Notes: generated by a model not told the origin, from the sequence alone. Positions 50,779-60,088 are shown, numbered from the stretch's first letter. The stretch: DNA of 64,000 bases from Peristeroidobacter soli (GCF_004138485.1 NZ_RYEV01000011.1:62001-126000); one strand, 5' to 3'. Translations and numbers: made by a program.

Positions 50779-51849
50779 ATGATGAACGCCACACGAGCGC
50801 TATATAACGCGCACAAGTGGGTGGGGCTCGGCATCACCCTATGGCTGGTGCTGACCGTGCTTGCGGGTGCAACGTGGACTATTAGAAACACGCTCGATGC
50901 GTCCGCCGGCTCAACCGATTCGGCTGGCGAATGCGTGTACCCCGCTGACGAGGCATGGCAACAGCCATTGCGCGCGGCGGGGGAGAGGATCGTTCGCATC
51001 GACGGCTACGACGAAACATTCCAGCGGGTGCGTGTCACCACGATCGACTCGAAAGGCACCGAGCGGATCCTTCATGTCGAGCGATGCTCGGGATCGGTCG
51101 AAGTGGAGTCGGCGGGCTGGCAGGCAATCGTCGCTGCCGCCATTTGGATCCACGGCAGTCTGGTGCCTGGGCCGATCGGCCGCCCATTGATTGCGCTACT
51201 CGGAGTGCTCACCGTTGGATTGATCGTAGTCGGCATCGCGCTATGGTGGCTGCGGGGTGGCGGTACGCTGCGCAAGGCGTTGACGATCACTTCTTCGAGG
51301 CAAGGCCTGGTCCGGCTGCGCAGCTGGCATCGAGTCGGCGGCGCCCTGACCGCGGCTCTGCTTTTATTGATCGTTGCATCCGGCATCTTCCTCGCATGCG
51401 CGACCTGGCTCTTGAAATGGCCGGCGGTGAGTTCACATTGCGTGGCTGGCCAGCCGCTCTCGGATCTGGCTCCTCACCTGAATGAAATCTTGCGCGTTAC
51501 GCGAGAGCGCGTGAGTGATGGCGAAGTTCGCAAGGTGCGGCTCGACGCAGCCAATTGTCTCGCTCGTGTCGAGGTTCTCTCACGCTCTGTCACTCCCGCG
51601 GCTCTGACCGATCGTCTGTGGATCGATCCGCGCGAGCAGCGTGTCGTCGCGCACGCGCGCGGCGGGGAGGCCGCTCTCGGTCAGAGAGTGTGGGCATGGG
51701 CTTCCGTCATTCATACCGGCGAGCTGTATGGGCCTTACGGCTGGTTGCTGACGCTGCTCGCTGGGGCGCTGCTGCTGGCTTTCTCGGGCACCGGGTTATG
51801 GATGTATCTATGGGCGAGGCGGATGTTGAATCGCCCCAAGCAGAGGTGA
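50779..51849 (+). CDS. PepSY-TM domain inner-membrane protein
   Basis: A 356-residue membrane protein. The first TM (TRALYNAHKWVGLGITLWLVLTVLAGATW) carries the H-W element of PepSY-TM proteins. Others lie at about 135-165 (including WWLRGGGTLRK), 185-210 (SWHRVGGALTAALLLLIVASGIF) and 310-345 (WASVIHTGELYGPYGW to LWMYLWARRMLN). Soluble PepSY-like segments lie between. His residues within the TMs suggest a haem- or flavin-linked reductase, the role proposed for PiuB/FsqB-type proteins next to siderophore receptors. That would fit reduction of an imported ferric complex, but the protein may equally be a regulator of periplasmic proteases. Confidence 0.82.
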   Translation: MMNATRALYNAHKWVGLGITLWLVLTVLAGATWTIRNTLDASAGSTDSAGECVYPADEAWQQPLRAAGERIVRIDGYDETFQRVRVTTIDSKGTERILHVERCSGSVEVESAGWQAIVAAAIWIHGSLVPGPIGRPLIALLGVLTVGLIVVGIALWWLRGGGTLRKALTITSSRQGLVRLRSWHRVGGALTAALLLLIVASGIFLACATWLLKWPAVSSHCVAGQPLSDLAPHLNEILRVTRERVSDGEVRKVRLDAANCLARVEVLSRSVTPAALTDRLWIDPREQRVVAHARGGEAALGQRVWAWASVIHTGELYGPYGWLLTLLAGALLLAFSGTGLWMYLWARRMLNRPKQR

Positions 51850-52057
51850 TGTACGCATGCTTTGCAGCTGCCTGGTGTTCGGCGCCGACGGCAAGATGCA
51901 GAGGCAGGGCCACATCCTGTGGCGTTGGGCGGCGCATGCGCTGGTTACCGTCGGAGAACCGGTGATCCTTGTGACGATAGCGTCAGAGCGGATGCTCGCC
52001 GACTGCGGGGGCGGCGGGGTACGATAGGAAGCGTTAGCCACAGGTGCATAGCCCTTC

Positions 52058-53056
52058 ATGTCCTCAGCAAAGTCAGCTGCCGCCGCTGCGCCGAAAACGG
52101 CCCCCAGGCCGTCGTCGCGCGCCGGCAAGAAGAAACTGCCGGTCAAGAAAGGTCGGGATGTCCTGCAGGGCCGTCTGGCCCGTCAGATTCTGCAGCACAT
52201 GCGCGATGCGAACTTGAAGATCGGCGACGCTCTGACGGAGCGCACGCTGGCGAATCAATTCGGCGTATCCCGCTCGCCGGTTCGTAATGCGCTGAAACTG
52301 TTGACCGAACAGAAGGCGATCAAGTTCGAGCCGGCCACCGGCTACCAGGTTGCGCTGGATGCCTCGGCGCTCGAGGCGCAGCTGGCCGATGTGCCGGATA
52401 CTGCCGCCGACACGCTCTACATGACGATTCTGCGCGACCGCTTCGCCGGTCGGATCGACCGGCTGATCGGCGAGTCCGAGCTCAAGCGTCGCTATAACGT
52501 GTCGAGCGGCCTGCTGATGGACGTGCTACTGCGCATGTTCGACGAAGGGCTGATCCGCCGCAGCCAGGGGCACGGCTGGCTGTTCACTCCGATGGTCAAC
52601 ACCGTCGAGGGCTATCGCGCCAGCTACGAATTTCGCCTGGCCCTGGAGCCGGCGGCCATGCAATCGTCGCGCTACAGGATCGACCCGCAGCAGTTCGAGC
52701 GGCTCTACGCTGAGCAGATGAAGCTGCTCAAGGGCGAGATGGGCGATCTCACCGGACGTGAGTTCTTCGAGTACAACACGCGCTTCCACGAAACCCTGGT
52801 GGAGTTTTCGCAGAATGAGTTCCTGTTGCAGGCCATCCGCCAGCACAACCAGCTGCGCCGCGTAGTGGAGTACGAATCGTTCTTTCAACGTGCCCGTGTC
52901 GCCGAATCGGCGCGCGAGCACCTCGAGGTGCTGGATGCTCTCAAGAAGGGCGACCTCGAATGGGCCGGCACCTTGATGCGCCGGCATCTTCAGGTCGCCG
53001 GCCAGACCCTCTCCGCTTTCGGAGCCGCCGGAGCCGCGTCCGCGGCCAAGGGCTGA
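52058..53056 (+). CDS. GntR/FadR-type regulator with two predicted winged helices
   Basis: A 332-residue regulator with a basic, Ala/Lys-rich N-terminus (1-30). The first winged helix (about 35-110) has QGRLARQILQHMRDANLKIGDALTERTLANQFGVSRSPVRNAL. A second, similar region (about 125-185) reads DRFAGRIDRLIGESELKRRYNVSSGLLMDVLLRMFDEGLIRRSQGHGWLF. The C-terminal part (195-320) is an FCD-type helical effector domain (YRASYEFRLALEPAAMQ, YNTRFHETLVEFSQN, AREHLEVLDALKKGDLEWAGTLMRRHLQ) with His-containing ligand helices. Two DNA-binding domains are unusual for GntR. It lies upstream of a TonB receptor operon and is its likely regulator. Confidence 0.88.
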   Translation: MSSAKSAAAAAPKTAPRPSSRAGKKKLPVKKGRDVLQGRLARQILQHMRDANLKIGDALTERTLANQFGVSRSPVRNALKLLTEQKAIKFEPATGYQVALDASALEAQLADVPDTAADTLYMTILRDRFAGRIDRLIGESELKRRYNVSSGLLMDVLLRMFDEGLIRRSQGHGWLFTPMVNTVEGYRASYEFRLALEPAAMQSSRYRIDPQQFERLYAEQMKLLKGEMGDLTGREFFEYNTRFHETLVEFSQNEFLLQAIRQHNQLRRVVEYESFFQRARVAESAREHLEVLDALKKGDLEWAGTLMRRHLQVAGQTLSAFGAAGAASAAKG

Positions 53057-53060
53057 TCTC

Positions 53061-53084
53061 GGCGCGGGCCAGCCAGCCCGCGCC
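53061..53084 (+). terminator. Hairpin terminator after the GntR gene
   Basis: GGCGCGGGC and GCCCGCGCC form a perfect 9-base-pair stem around CAGCCA, starting 5 bases past the stop codon. The following ATTCTCC is only a weak U-tract. It separates the regulator from the receptor operon. Confidence 0.6.
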
Positions 53085-53360
53085 ATTCTCCAGATTCGTT
53101 GCACGGATTCGCGCAGGCAGGGGCGCAACGGCATTGTTTTGCCGGTTGGTCGAGTTCAAAGAAGTTATGCCACCGCTATGACTTCTTGGGCTGGACTGGG
53201 TCTTGCGGACGAAAAGGCAATCGTCGGCATTATCACGGAGGAGTCAGCGGCAGATATTTGACGCGTTCCTGTTGCATGTGGTTTTCTTTTTAATCATTAT
53301 ACCACCCACGCCATGTGCGTTTTGGGGTGCCGGCTAATGACAAAAGATAGGAGACGGGAC
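53085..53360 (+). promoter_or_regulatory. Intergenic promoter region of the TonB receptor operon
   Basis: About 280 bases without a gene. An AT-rich patch at 53283-53302 contains TTGCAT (53272-53277), 17 bases, then CATTAT (53295-53300), a moderate sigma-70 match. Inverted GTGGT (53278-53282) and ACCAC (53301-53305) flank the -10 region and could form an operator for the adjacent GntR protein. Confidence 0.4.
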
Positions 53361-55496
53361 ATGCATAGGTTCATTAGGCTTGATCTGCCCTTGGTGTCGG
53401 CGCTCGCTCTGGTCAGCGTGCCGGCGTTTGCCGCGGATGAGGATCCGGCGGTCGAAGAAGTCATCGTGCACGCCTCTCGCGTGGGCATGAGCGCGAAGTC
53501 GCTGCCGAACAAAATCGAAGTCTTCCAGGAAGATGAAGTACGGCTACAGCAGACGCTGGCCGTCACGCCGACCGAGCTGCTCTCGAATCTGGTGCCGAGC
53601 TTCGCGCCGAGCCGTCAGAAACTCAGCGGCAGCGGCGAAACGTTTCGAGGCCGCACGCCGCTGTACCTGATCGACGGTGTGCCGCAATCCACGCCGCTGC
53701 GCCCGGGCGGACGCGAAGGCGTCACCATCGATCTGGAAGTGATCGAACGCGTCGAAGTCATCTTCGGCGCCAATGCCATCCAGGGTCTCGGCGGCACCGG
53801 CGGCATGATCAACTACATCACGATCAGCCCGCCCCGCAGCGGCGAGCTGCATCAGCGCGCGTCCGTGACCGTGTCCAACAACGACGATTTCGACAGCGAC
53901 GGCCTGGGCTGGCGCGCGCACTATCTGGCGGCACAGAAATTCGGGCAGTTCGACCTGACGGCGGCGGTCTCCTATGAAGAGCGCGGCATCATGTTCGACG
54001 CCAACGACCAGACCATCGGCATCGAGAACATGGACGGCGACATCGCCGACTCCTACAGCCGCAACTTTTTCGTCAAGTCGGGCTGGGAGCCGGATGAGAA
54101 CCAGCGCCTGCAGTTCATGGTGAGCGATTTCTATCTGGAGCAGAACGGCAACTACGTGCGCATCGACGGCGATCGCACCACGGGGCGGCCCTCCATTTCC
54201 GTCGAGGGCGATCCGTTCGGCGCGCTGCCGTTCAACGACGTGCTGACCATGTCGCTCGATTACACGCATCGGGACTTCCTGGGCGGATCGTTCGCCGCGC
54301 AGGCCTATTACCAGGATTTCCAGTCGCTGTTCGGCGGAGAGATCGTCGCTTCGTTCCAGGATCCGCAGATCGCGCCGCTGGGAACGTTGTTCGATCAGTC
54401 GCAGAACAACTCGGAGAAGTACGGCACGCGGCTCACCTATGGTCGGCAGCACATCGCCGGCACGCCGGTCGACTTGATCGTGGGTTACGACTTCCTGCGC
54501 GACCTCACATCACAGCCGCTGGTCGTGACCGGTCGTGTGTCCGTGCCGCCGACCACGTTCTATAACCACGCCGGGTTCGCGCAGCTCAACTACAAGCCGT
54601 TCGACTGGCTGTCATTGAGCGGGGGCGCGCGTTATGAGTACGCCGAGCTCGAAGTGCCCAGCTATGTCACCCGCGCCGGCAATCGTCGCGATTATCAGCG
54701 TGTCCCGGTGGAAGGCGGCAAACGCGATTTCGATGAAGTGCTCTACAACTACGGCGTGGTTCTCAATCCGACCGACGCACTGAGCTTCTATGCATCGTAC
54801 GCGCAGGCTTATTCGATGCCCGATGTGGGCCGCGTGCTGCGCTCCGTGTCGACGTTCGGAAGCTCGGTGGATACGCTGCTCGACATCGGTCCGCTGGTGA
54901 CCATCAATCGTGAGATCGGCGGCTCGTACAAGATCGACCTGGGCGAGTTTCGAGTGGCGCGCTTCGAGTCCACGTCCGACTATGGCCAGCGCCTGCTGCC
55001 GCGGACCGATGGCACCTTCGATCTGGCGCGTCAGGCCACCGAGACCAGCGGCTGGGAATTCTCGCTGAAGATGGAGCCGATCTCATGGCTGGCGTTCTCG
55101 GTCGACTATTCCATGCTGGATGGCGAATACGACAGCAACAATGACGGCCGGCTGGACTCGGATCTCGGCGCGAGCGAAGTGGGAGCGAATCGTTGGCTGG
55201 TCGGAGTCGAGTTCAGGCCGCCGGGCATCTTCAGTGGACGCCTGCAGGCGTCCAAGTATGAAGACCGTGACTTCCGCAACGCCACCGGCGCCCTGACGGC
55301 GAGCTTCGACGGCTACACGACGGTGGATGCGAGTGTCGCGGCGGCGTTCAAGTGGGCGACGATCAGCCTGTCCGTGAGCAACCTGCTCGATGAGCAATAC
55401 ATCACATACTTCAGCCAGGCGGCGACGACGGCGAACTCGCTGTACTACGCAGGCCGCGGCCGGACGATCACGCTGCGCACGGCCACGTCGTTCTGA
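53361..55496 (+). CDS. TonB-dependent outer-membrane receptor
   Basis: A 711-residue receptor. The start at 53361 (MHRFIRLDLPLVSALALVSV) is preferred over 53313 and 53337 because AGGAG lies just upstream and the signal peptide begins there. The signal ends at FAAD. TonB box and plug: VEEVIVHASRVGMSAKSLPNKIEVF, EDEVRLQQTLAVTPTELLSNL, DGVPQSTPL, IERVEVIFGANAIQGLGGTGGMI. The barrel ends TITLRTATSF with the C-terminal Phe. The plug carries AIQGLGGTGG instead of the more common YGSGAIGGVI pattern, a metal-chelate/NosA-like feature, so ligand prediction is unsafe. It is the first gene of a co-directional group to 64 kb. Confidence 0.93.
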   Translation: MHRFIRLDLPLVSALALVSVPAFAADEDPAVEEVIVHASRVGMSAKSLPNKIEVFQEDEVRLQQTLAVTPTELLSNLVPSFAPSRQKLSGSGETFRGRTPLYLIDGVPQSTPLRPGGREGVTIDLEVIERVEVIFGANAIQGLGGTGGMINYITISPPRSGELHQRASVTVSNNDDFDSDGLGWRAHYLAAQKFGQFDLTAAVSYEERGIMFDANDQTIGIENMDGDIADSYSRNFFVKSGWEPDENQRLQFMVSDFYLEQNGNYVRIDGDRTTGRPSISVEGDPFGALPFNDVLTMSLDYTHRDFLGGSFAAQAYYQDFQSLFGGEIVASFQDPQIAPLGTLFDQSQNNSEKYGTRLTYGRQHIAGTPVDLIVGYDFLRDLTSQPLVVTGRVSVPPTTFYNHAGFAQLNYKPFDWLSLSGGARYEYAELEVPSYVTRAGNRRDYQRVPVEGGKRDFDEVLYNYGVVLNPTDALSFYASYAQAYSMPDVGRVLRSVSTFGSSVDTLLDIGPLVTINREIGGSYKIDLGEFRVARFESTSDYGQRLLPRTDGTFDLARQATETSGWEFSLKMEPISWLAFSVDYSMLDGEYDSNNDGRLDSDLGASEVGANRWLVGVEFRPPGIFSGRLQASKYEDRDFRNATGALTASFDGYTTVDASVAAAFKWATISLSVSNLLDEQYITYFSQAATTANSLYYAGRGRTITLRTATSF

Positions 55497-55508
55497 GTGT
55501 TGCCCAGC

Positions 55509-56990
55509 ATGAGGAAATCGCATTTTCGCAGCCGGTTCGCACTGGCGCTGATGGTCGCTGTGCCATCAGCGGCTTCGCTGGGTGGCGCGCTCGATACATT
55601 CACTCCGGTACAGCCGGAGATCTTCGCGACACCCGGCGCTTTTTCCAGCGCCTGGGCGGATTTCGACTCGGATGCGGATGCGGACCTGGCGGTGAGTTTT
55701 CGCAGCGGTGAAGTGCGCCTGTATCGCAACGATCACGGCTCGTTCAAGAACGTGGGCGGACAGCTGGGTTTGCCGGCGAGCGGGCCGGAAGCGCGCTCGC
55801 TGGCGTGGGGCGACTTCGACGGCGATGGCGATGCGGACCTGTACATCGGCGCGAAGGATCGCAGCTATCTCTTCAGAAACGAGCGCGGCGCCGGCTTCAA
55901 GGAGGTGACGGCGGAGCTCGGCATCAAACAGCGCGCCATCAACAGTCGGCAGGCGAGCTGGATCGACTACGACAATGATGGCGATCTGGACCTGCACGTC
56001 GCCAATCGTGCCGGACCAAATGTGCTGTTTCGCAACGATGGCAGTCGCTTCGTCGAGACGGCCGAGGCGGTGGGCCTCGCCGACCGAAGGCGCACCGTGG
56101 GCGCCTGCTGGTTCGACATGGATCAGGATGGCGATCTCGACGTGTTCCTCGCCAACCAAAATGGGGACGCCGACGCGCTTTATCGCAACGACGCCGGCAG
56201 GTTCATCGACGTCGCAGCGTCGCTGGGCGTCGCCAGTCCCGGGCGCGATTCATCCCAAGGCGGTGTGGGTTGCACCGTCGGCGACTACGACAACGACGGC
56301 GACTTCGATCTGTTTGTCGCGATGTACGGCATGAGCCGGTTGTATCGCAACGACGGCGGAGTTTTCAAAGACGTGGCTATGGACGTGGGCATCGTCGTCG
56401 ACGGGCACGCGGTGGCCGCGAGCTGGGGCGACTATGACAACGACGGCGACCTGGATCTGTATGTCACCGATTATCACAAGGAGGGCGAAGTCTCGCGGCC
56501 CGCGTCGCACTTGTTTCGCAACGACGCCGGCAAGTTCGTGAGTGTCCTCGAACAAGACGACCTCATCAATGCCGCGGATCACGGCGTGCAGTGGGCGGAC
56601 TACGACAACGACGGCGATCTCGATGTTTCGTTGACTCAAGGCTATTCGGCGGATGCCGGCGCGCCGGTGTTTCGCAATGAGCTCAATCGACGAGCGCGCG
56701 ACCGTTCCATGCGAGTGGCAGTGCTCGACCGGCGCGGTCGCGCTGCACGAGTCGGGGCCGAGGTGCGAGTGTTCAATGACGCAGGTCGCCTGCTTGGCGC
56801 GCAGCTTGTTTCCAGCGGTGATGGCTACGGTGCGCAGAGTGCGCTGCCAGTGCGCTTTGTGTTGGTCGATGCCAAGCGGGTGACGGTTGAGGTGACGTAT
56901 CTCACCTCGCATGGGCGCGTTCAGCAGCGCGTCGAGAAGTTGAGGCCCGCGCAGTGGATGAATCGCTTGGTCCAGGTCCGCGAACCGTAA
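55509..56990 (+). CDS. Secreted FG-GAP/VCBS repeat protein with ASPIC/UnbV end
   Basis: A 493-residue exported protein from ATG 55509 (signal to about residue 27); a GTG in the same frame at 55497 adds four residues. The body is a seven-bladed-type propeller built from VCBS/FG-GAP repeats with calcium-binding DxDxDGD loops (DFDSDADADL, DFDGDGDADL, DYDNDGDLDL repeated, DMDQDGDLDV, DYDNDGDFDL). The last 100 residues (RVGAEVRVFNDAGRLLGAQLVSSGDGYG) match the ASPIC/UnbV domain found after such propellers. Function unknown; this type often accompanies outer-membrane receptors and may bind the substrate or calcium at the surface. It lies between a TonB receptor and a CocE-type hydrolase. Confidence 0.88.
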   Translation: MRKSHFRSRFALALMVAVPSAASLGGALDTFTPVQPEIFATPGAFSSAWADFDSDADADLAVSFRSGEVRLYRNDHGSFKNVGGQLGLPASGPEARSLAWGDFDGDGDADLYIGAKDRSYLFRNERGAGFKEVTAELGIKQRAINSRQASWIDYDNDGDLDLHVANRAGPNVLFRNDGSRFVETAEAVGLADRRRTVGACWFDMDQDGDLDVFLANQNGDADALYRNDAGRFIDVAASLGVASPGRDSSQGGVGCTVGDYDNDGDFDLFVAMYGMSRLYRNDGGVFKDVAMDVGIVVDGHAVAASWGDYDNDGDLDLYVTDYHKEGEVSRPASHLFRNDAGKFVSVLEQDDLINAADHGVQWADYDNDGDLDVSLTQGYSADAGAPVFRNELNRRARDRSMRVAVLDRRGRAARVGAEVRVFNDAGRLLGAQLVSSGDGYGAQSALPVRFVLVDAKRVTVEVTYLTSHGRVQQRVEKLRPAQWMNRLVQVREP

Positions 56991-57016
56991 CAGCCAATCA
57001 CTTCGAGAGGTCGAGC

Positions 57017-58780
57017 ATGCCGAAATTTCTATGCGCAGCACTGGCGTCGCTGGTTGCAATGCTGGCGTTCACCGCTCCCAGTGCCGCGCGCGAAGAGGTG
57101 AGCCCGTACGATGGCAGCGCCGTCATCGTCGAGCACAACGTGATGGTGCCTATGCGCGACGGCGTGCGTCTCGCAACCGATGTTTATCGCCCCGCCGCCG
57201 AGGGCAAGTATCCGGTGATTCTCACCCGCGATCCGTACGACAACGGCTCCGATGACAACTCGGTCGCTGAAGGTCATGCATGGGCCAAGCGCGGTTACGT
57301 GTTCCTGCATCAGGATGTGCGCGGTCGATACGACTCGGAAGGCAGCTTCTATACGTACTCTTCAGAGGTGGCGGACGGCTACGACGCTCAGCAGTGGGCG
57401 GGGTCGCAGCCCTGGTCGAGCGGCAAGGTGGGCATGCTTGGCGGTTCCTATCTCGCCTCGGCACAATGGTTGAGCGCGCATTTGCGGGCGCCCGCGCTGG
57501 TCGCCATCGCGCCGCGAATGACTCCATACAACTACTACAAAGACGTCGCATATCCGGGCGGCGCGCTGTCGCTGTCGTCACGCATCGACTGGGCTGCACT
57601 CATGGCGGGCCACACCAACCAGACACGCAACTACGATTGGAATCGAGTGCTCCGGCATCTGCCGCTTACCACCATGGATCGTGCGCTGGGTCGTGACATG
57701 CCGCACTGGCGCGATTGGATCGCGCACCCGAGTTACGATTCTTTCTGGAAGGCGCTGGACGTGGAGTCGCGCGCCAGTGAGATGGATGTGCCGGCGTACA
57801 GCATCGCGGGCTGGTACGACGTGTTCCTGCGCGGCAATCTCACGAGTTTTGCAGATATGCGCACCAAGGCGCGCAGTGAGCGTGCCCGCAAGAATCAGAA
57901 GCTCATCATCGGCCCGTGGCCGCACGCCGAATTTCCCACGCAGAAGCTGGGCGACCTGGATTTCGGCGCCGACTCCGTGGTCAAGTTCGAAACCCTGCAC
58001 CAGCGTTGGTTCGATTACTGGCTCAAGGGTGAGAACACCGGCGTGACGAGCGAGGCGCCCGTGCGGCTGTTCGTCATGGGTGAGAATCGCTGGCGCGACG
58101 AGCAGGAGTGGCCGCTGGCTCGTACGCAGTACACGAAGTTCTACCTGCGCAGCGCGGGCAAGGCGAACGGTCGCGACGGTAACGGTCGTTTGGAACGAGC
58201 AGCGCCCGGTGCTAGCGAGCCGACGGACAATTATGTCTACGATCCGGAAAACCCGGTGCCGACCATCGGCGGCAACTTGATGTTCAAGCCATTGCCGGCA
58301 GGACCATTCGATCAGTCGGCGCTCGACGGCCGCGACGATGTGCTGATGTTTGTTACCGCGCCGCTGGACAAAGAGCTGGAAGTGACCGGCCCCATCCTGG
58401 TGACGCTCTATGCCGCGTCCACCGCGCGCGACACCGATTTCACCGCCAAGCTGCTCGACGTACATCCTGACGGCAAGGCGTACAACCTGGCCGACGGCAT
58501 CATTCGCGCTCGGTATCGCAAGTCCTTCGAGCAGGAGAGCTTGATCGAGCCGGGCGCGGTGAACGAATACACCATCGACCTGTGGGCGACCAGCAATGTC
58601 TTCAAGAAGGGTCATCGCATCCGCATCGATGTGTCGAGCAGCAATTTCCCACGCTTCGATCGCAATCCCAACACCGGCAAGCCGTTCGGCACCGACACGA
58701 GCACGCAGCCGGCGACGCAGACCATCTATCACAACAAGCGTTATCCGTCGCACGTGACACTGCCGCTGATTCCCAGGTAA
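57017..58780 (+). CDS. Secreted CocE/NonD-family (X-Pro dipeptidyl-peptidase-like) hydrolase
   Basis: A 587-residue exported enzyme from ATG 57017 (MPKFLCAALASLVAMLAFTA). The N-terminal alpha/beta hydrolase part has VPMRDGVRLATDVYRPA, VFLHQDVRGRYDSEG and the nucleophile element GGSYLAS (Ser144), followed by SIAGWYDVFLRG with the Asp region and GPWPHAE with the His. The C-terminal half is the jelly-roll domain of the family (TGPILVTLYAASTARDTDFTAKLLDVHPDG, HRIRIDVSSSNFPRFDRN). Known members hydrolyse esters such as cocaine, or glutaryl-7-aminocephalosporanic acid. It probably acts in the periplasm on the ligand of the upstream TonB receptor. Confidence 0.92.
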   Translation: MPKFLCAALASLVAMLAFTAPSAAREEVSPYDGSAVIVEHNVMVPMRDGVRLATDVYRPAAEGKYPVILTRDPYDNGSDDNSVAEGHAWAKRGYVFLHQDVRGRYDSEGSFYTYSSEVADGYDAQQWAGSQPWSSGKVGMLGGSYLASAQWLSAHLRAPALVAIAPRMTPYNYYKDVAYPGGALSLSSRIDWAALMAGHTNQTRNYDWNRVLRHLPLTTMDRALGRDMPHWRDWIAHPSYDSFWKALDVESRASEMDVPAYSIAGWYDVFLRGNLTSFADMRTKARSERARKNQKLIIGPWPHAEFPTQKLGDLDFGADSVVKFETLHQRWFDYWLKGENTGVTSEAPVRLFVMGENRWRDEQEWPLARTQYTKFYLRSAGKANGRDGNGRLERAAPGASEPTDNYVYDPENPVPTIGGNLMFKPLPAGPFDQSALDGRDDVLMFVTAPLDKELEVTGPILVTLYAASTARDTDFTAKLLDVHPDGKAYNLADGIIRARYRKSFEQESLIEPGAVNEYTIDLWATSNVFKKGHRIRIDVSSSNFPRFDRNPNTGKPFGTDTSTQPATQTIYHNKRYPSHVTLPLIPR

Positions 58781-58783
58781 CCC

Positions 58784-60088
58784 ATGTCGGCGCAATCACA
58801 AGCCGTATCCGCAACGGCGCCCGCCGGCGAGCGCAGCAGCACGATCCGGTCGATTCTCGGCGCGTCGTCCGGGAATCTGGTCGAGTGGTACGACTGGTAT
58901 ACCTACGCCGCGATGTCGCTCTACTTCGCGGACTCGTTCTTTCCCGGTTCGAACCGTACCGCGCAGTTGCTGAACACTGCGGCCATCTTCGGTATCGGCT
59001 TTCTGGTGCGACCGCTCGGCGGCTGGCTGATGGGCAGTTATGCAGATCGTTATGGACGCAAGGAGGCGCTCACGTTGTCCGTCATGATCATGTGTGCCGG
59101 ATCGTTGATCATCGCGCTCACGCCCAAGTATGAAACGATCGGCGTCGCGGCTCCTGTCATCCTGGTGATCGCGCGGCTGCTCCAGGGGCTCAGTGTCGGG
59201 GGCGAATATGGCGCCAGCGCAACGTATCTATCCGAAGTGGCCTCGTCGAATCGACGAGGGTTCTACTCGAGCTTCCAGTACGTGACTCTGATCATGGGCC
59301 AGTTGCTCGCGCTGGGCACGCTGATGCTGCTGCAATTCGTGTTGCTGACGCCGGAGCAGTTGAACGATTGGGGTTGGCGCATTCCGTTCGTCATTGGCGC
59401 GGCCTGTGCACTGGTAGCGCTTTATATCCGCCGCAACCTGGTCGAGACGGAGTCCTTTACGCACGCCAAGCCGCGAGCCCCGGATGTGAGTGTACTGCGC
59501 ACGCTGCTGGGGTATCCACGGCAGATCGCGATCGTCATCGGGCTCACCATGGGTGGCACCCTGGCGTTCTATACGTTCACCACCTATACGCAGAAGTTTC
59601 TGGTGAACACCTCGGGCATGAGCAAAGAACAATCGACGCTGATCCTGGCGGCGGCGCTGTTCGTGTTCATGTGCCTGCAGCCGATGTTCGGCGCACTTTC
59701 CGACCGCATTGGACGTCGGCCGTTGCTGATTGGGTTCGGCGTGCTGGGCACGTTGCTGACAGTGCCGGCGTTATCGACGCTTGCGACGACGAGCTCGCCG
59801 TTGAGCGCCTTTCTGCTGATCGTCGGCATGCTGACCGTCATCTCGGGCTACACATCGATCAATGCTGTGGTGAAGGCCGAGCTGTTTCCGGTCGAGATCC
59901 GCGCGCTAGGCGTCGCGCTACCCTATGCGATCGCCGTTTCCATCTTTGGCGGCAGTGCCGAGTATGTCGCGCTGTGGCTGAAGAATCTGGGCCACGAAGA
60001 GGCGTTCTACGGCTACGTCGCGGCCTGCATATTCGTCTCGCTGCTGGTCTATCTGACCATGCCGGAGACGCGCAAGGTGAAACTATGA
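58784..60088 (+). CDS. MFS metabolite:proton symporter (KgtP/ProP-like)
   Basis: A 434-residue inner-membrane transporter with twelve predicted TMs. The family elements are SGNLVEWYDWYTYAAMSLYFADSFFP at the start of TM1, GGWLMGSYADRYGRKEALTLSV (MFS loop 2-3 signature D-R-x-GRK), RLLQGLSVGGEYGASATYLSE in TM4/5, and ALSDRIGRRPLL for the second half. These mark the metabolite:H+ symporter subfamily that takes up small carboxylates such as 2-oxoglutarate, shikimate or citrate. It probably imports a carboxylic acid released by the CocE-type enzyme encoded 3 bases upstream. Its stop overlaps the next gene by 4 bases. Confidence 0.93.
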   Translation: MSAQSQAVSATAPAGERSSTIRSILGASSGNLVEWYDWYTYAAMSLYFADSFFPGSNRTAQLLNTAAIFGIGFLVRPLGGWLMGSYADRYGRKEALTLSVMIMCAGSLIIALTPKYETIGVAAPVILVIARLLQGLSVGGEYGASATYLSEVASSNRRGFYSSFQYVTLIMGQLLALGTLMLLQFVLLTPEQLNDWGWRIPFVIGAACALVALYIRRNLVETESFTHAKPRAPDVSVLRTLLGYPRQIAIVIGLTMGGTLAFYTFTTYTQKFLVNTSGMSKEQSTLILAAALFVFMCLQPMFGALSDRIGRRPLLIGFGVLGTLLTVPALSTLATTSSPLSAFLLIVGMLTVISGYTSINAVVKAELFPVEIRALGVALPYAIAVSIFGGSAEYVALWLKNLGHEEAFYGYVAACIFVSLLVYLTMPETRKVKL

